From Actinomycetota bacterium (lineage in GTDB: Bacteria; Actinomycetota; Actinomycetes; Streptosporangiales; Streptosporangiaceae): a DNA stretch of 57,893 bases. The first letter of the stretch is position 1. Each line of letters begins with the position of its first letter. Location of the stretch: the NCBI GenBank assembly GCA_027313705.1, contig DAHVDE010000031.1, positions 1 through 57,893 on the forward strand. Reading direction: 5' to 3'. Shown piece by piece: positions 57,639 to 57,893 of this stretch. The notes under the pieces are model-generated. The model did not search any database, was not told the DNA's origin, and worked only from the letters and a program-made list of their open reading frames with translations. The position numbers and the translations under genes were made by a program.

Positions 57639-57893
57639 GTGAAGGATCAGCCTGGCCCGGTCGTGATGGACGGGGACGTCGTCCGCCGCCCGGCCGGCCC
57701 GTGGACGCCGGCCGTGCACGCCCTGCTTGATCACCTGGCGCGGGCCGGGTTCACCGGCAGCCCGCGCCCGGTCAGCGCCGACGGCGAGGATGTCGTCATG
57801 TACATCCCCGGTGAGTCCGTCCATCCGCACGCGTGGAGCGACGAGGGTGTCTTCACGGTCGGGCTCCTGCTCCGCAGCCTGCACGACACGACG
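57639..57893 (+). CDS. Phosphotransferase-like protein, N-terminal part (runs off the window)
   Basis: From GTG 57639 (or ATG 57666) the frame is open to the window edge: DVVRRPAGPWTPAVHALLDH, LARAGFTGSPRPVSADGEDV and YIPGESVHPHAWSDEGVFTV then LLRSLHD. V.RP.GPWTPAVHALL.HL...G....P...G.D..G.E.L.(Y/F)(I/L)PGE is the N-terminus of the actinobacterial aminoglycoside-phosphotransferase (APH/kinase-like) family. The catalytic loop lies outside the window, so the activity cannot be checked. Confidence 0.8.
   Translation, partial: MKDQPGPVVMDGDVVRRPAGPWTPAVHALLDHLARAGFTGSPRPVSADGEDVVMYIPGESVHPHAWSDEGVFTVGLLLRSLHDTT

Noticed and set aside
1-57893. CRISPR arrays, tRNA and rRNA genes
   Set aside because: No regularly spaced repeats, cloverleaf-like sequences with CCA-type ends or conserved rRNA segments were recognised by eye; a covariance-model scan would be decisive.

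Overview
The window comes from a high-GC, Gram-positive-type actinobacterium, probably a mycelial lineage related to Streptosporangiales or Streptomycetales. This rests on strong GC bias at third codon positions, many GTG starts, four-base ATGA/GTGA overlaps, SigE-family sigma factors, a TPR-CHAT protein, a TetR regulator with a TetR_C_33-like C-terminus and a DUF3311/MctP pair. No rRNA, tRNA or CRISPR array was seen.

Layout. 1-3.8 kb: a Tn554-like cluster, leftward, of two tyrosine recombinases with a small protein between them, running off the left edge, followed by an IS256-type transposase remnant. 4.0-5.7 kb: sigma factor plus membrane-anchored partner. 5.7-12.3 kb, leftward: MacB/LolD-type ABC transporter (FtsX-like permease and ATPase), then a 62-residue peptide with ten cysteines, a MauD-like thioredoxin, an ABC exporter and an S26 signal peptidase. 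This looks like a dedicated maturation and export line for a disulfide-rich peptide. 12.4-21.9 kb: OafA-type acyltransferase with SGNH domain, a C5 cytosine methyltransferase with no normal start codon, a ten-repeat secreted protein, GNAT, YciI, an E2-type acyltransferase overlapping a GDSL hydrolase. 21.9-28.3 kb: LysR regulator followed by an iron-sulfur/NrfD fusion, a molybdopterin oxidoreductase and a TorD-like chaperone: a respiratory molybdoenzyme operon. 28.3-33.1 kb: CPBP protease divergent from TetR, DUF3311/MctP uptake permease, NUDIX regulator.

33.2-54.9 kb is accessory and in places clearly lower in GC. It holds an HTH protein, small membrane/secreted proteins, a TPP enzyme, a two-DTG retropepsin-like protein, and an unrecognised two-gene cassette: a 544-residue protein carrying HAE and PCxxC motifs of the deaminase superfamily and a partner with three tandem YLPDG repeats. 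It also holds a truncated NB-ARC regulator, a YtrA-type GntR/ABC operon, a SIR2-like protein, an FKBP isomerase, a TPR-CHAT protease and a SNF2 helicase broken by an in-frame amber codon. SIR2, CHAT, NB-ARC and helicase genes this close together suggest a defence or conflict island, partly decayed.

55.0-57.9 kb: an operon of two small membrane proteins and a winged-helix regulator under two phased palindromic operators. The regulator's 3' end runs into gene debris (a frameshifted C-terminal remnant on the other strand and an FtsX fragment). An MmcQ/YjbR gene and the start of a phosphotransferase-like gene complete the window.

The two strongest candidates for undescribed systems are the deaminase-like/repeat-protein cassette (38.4-41.2 kb) and the cysteine-rich peptide export cassette (5.7-8.8 kb).
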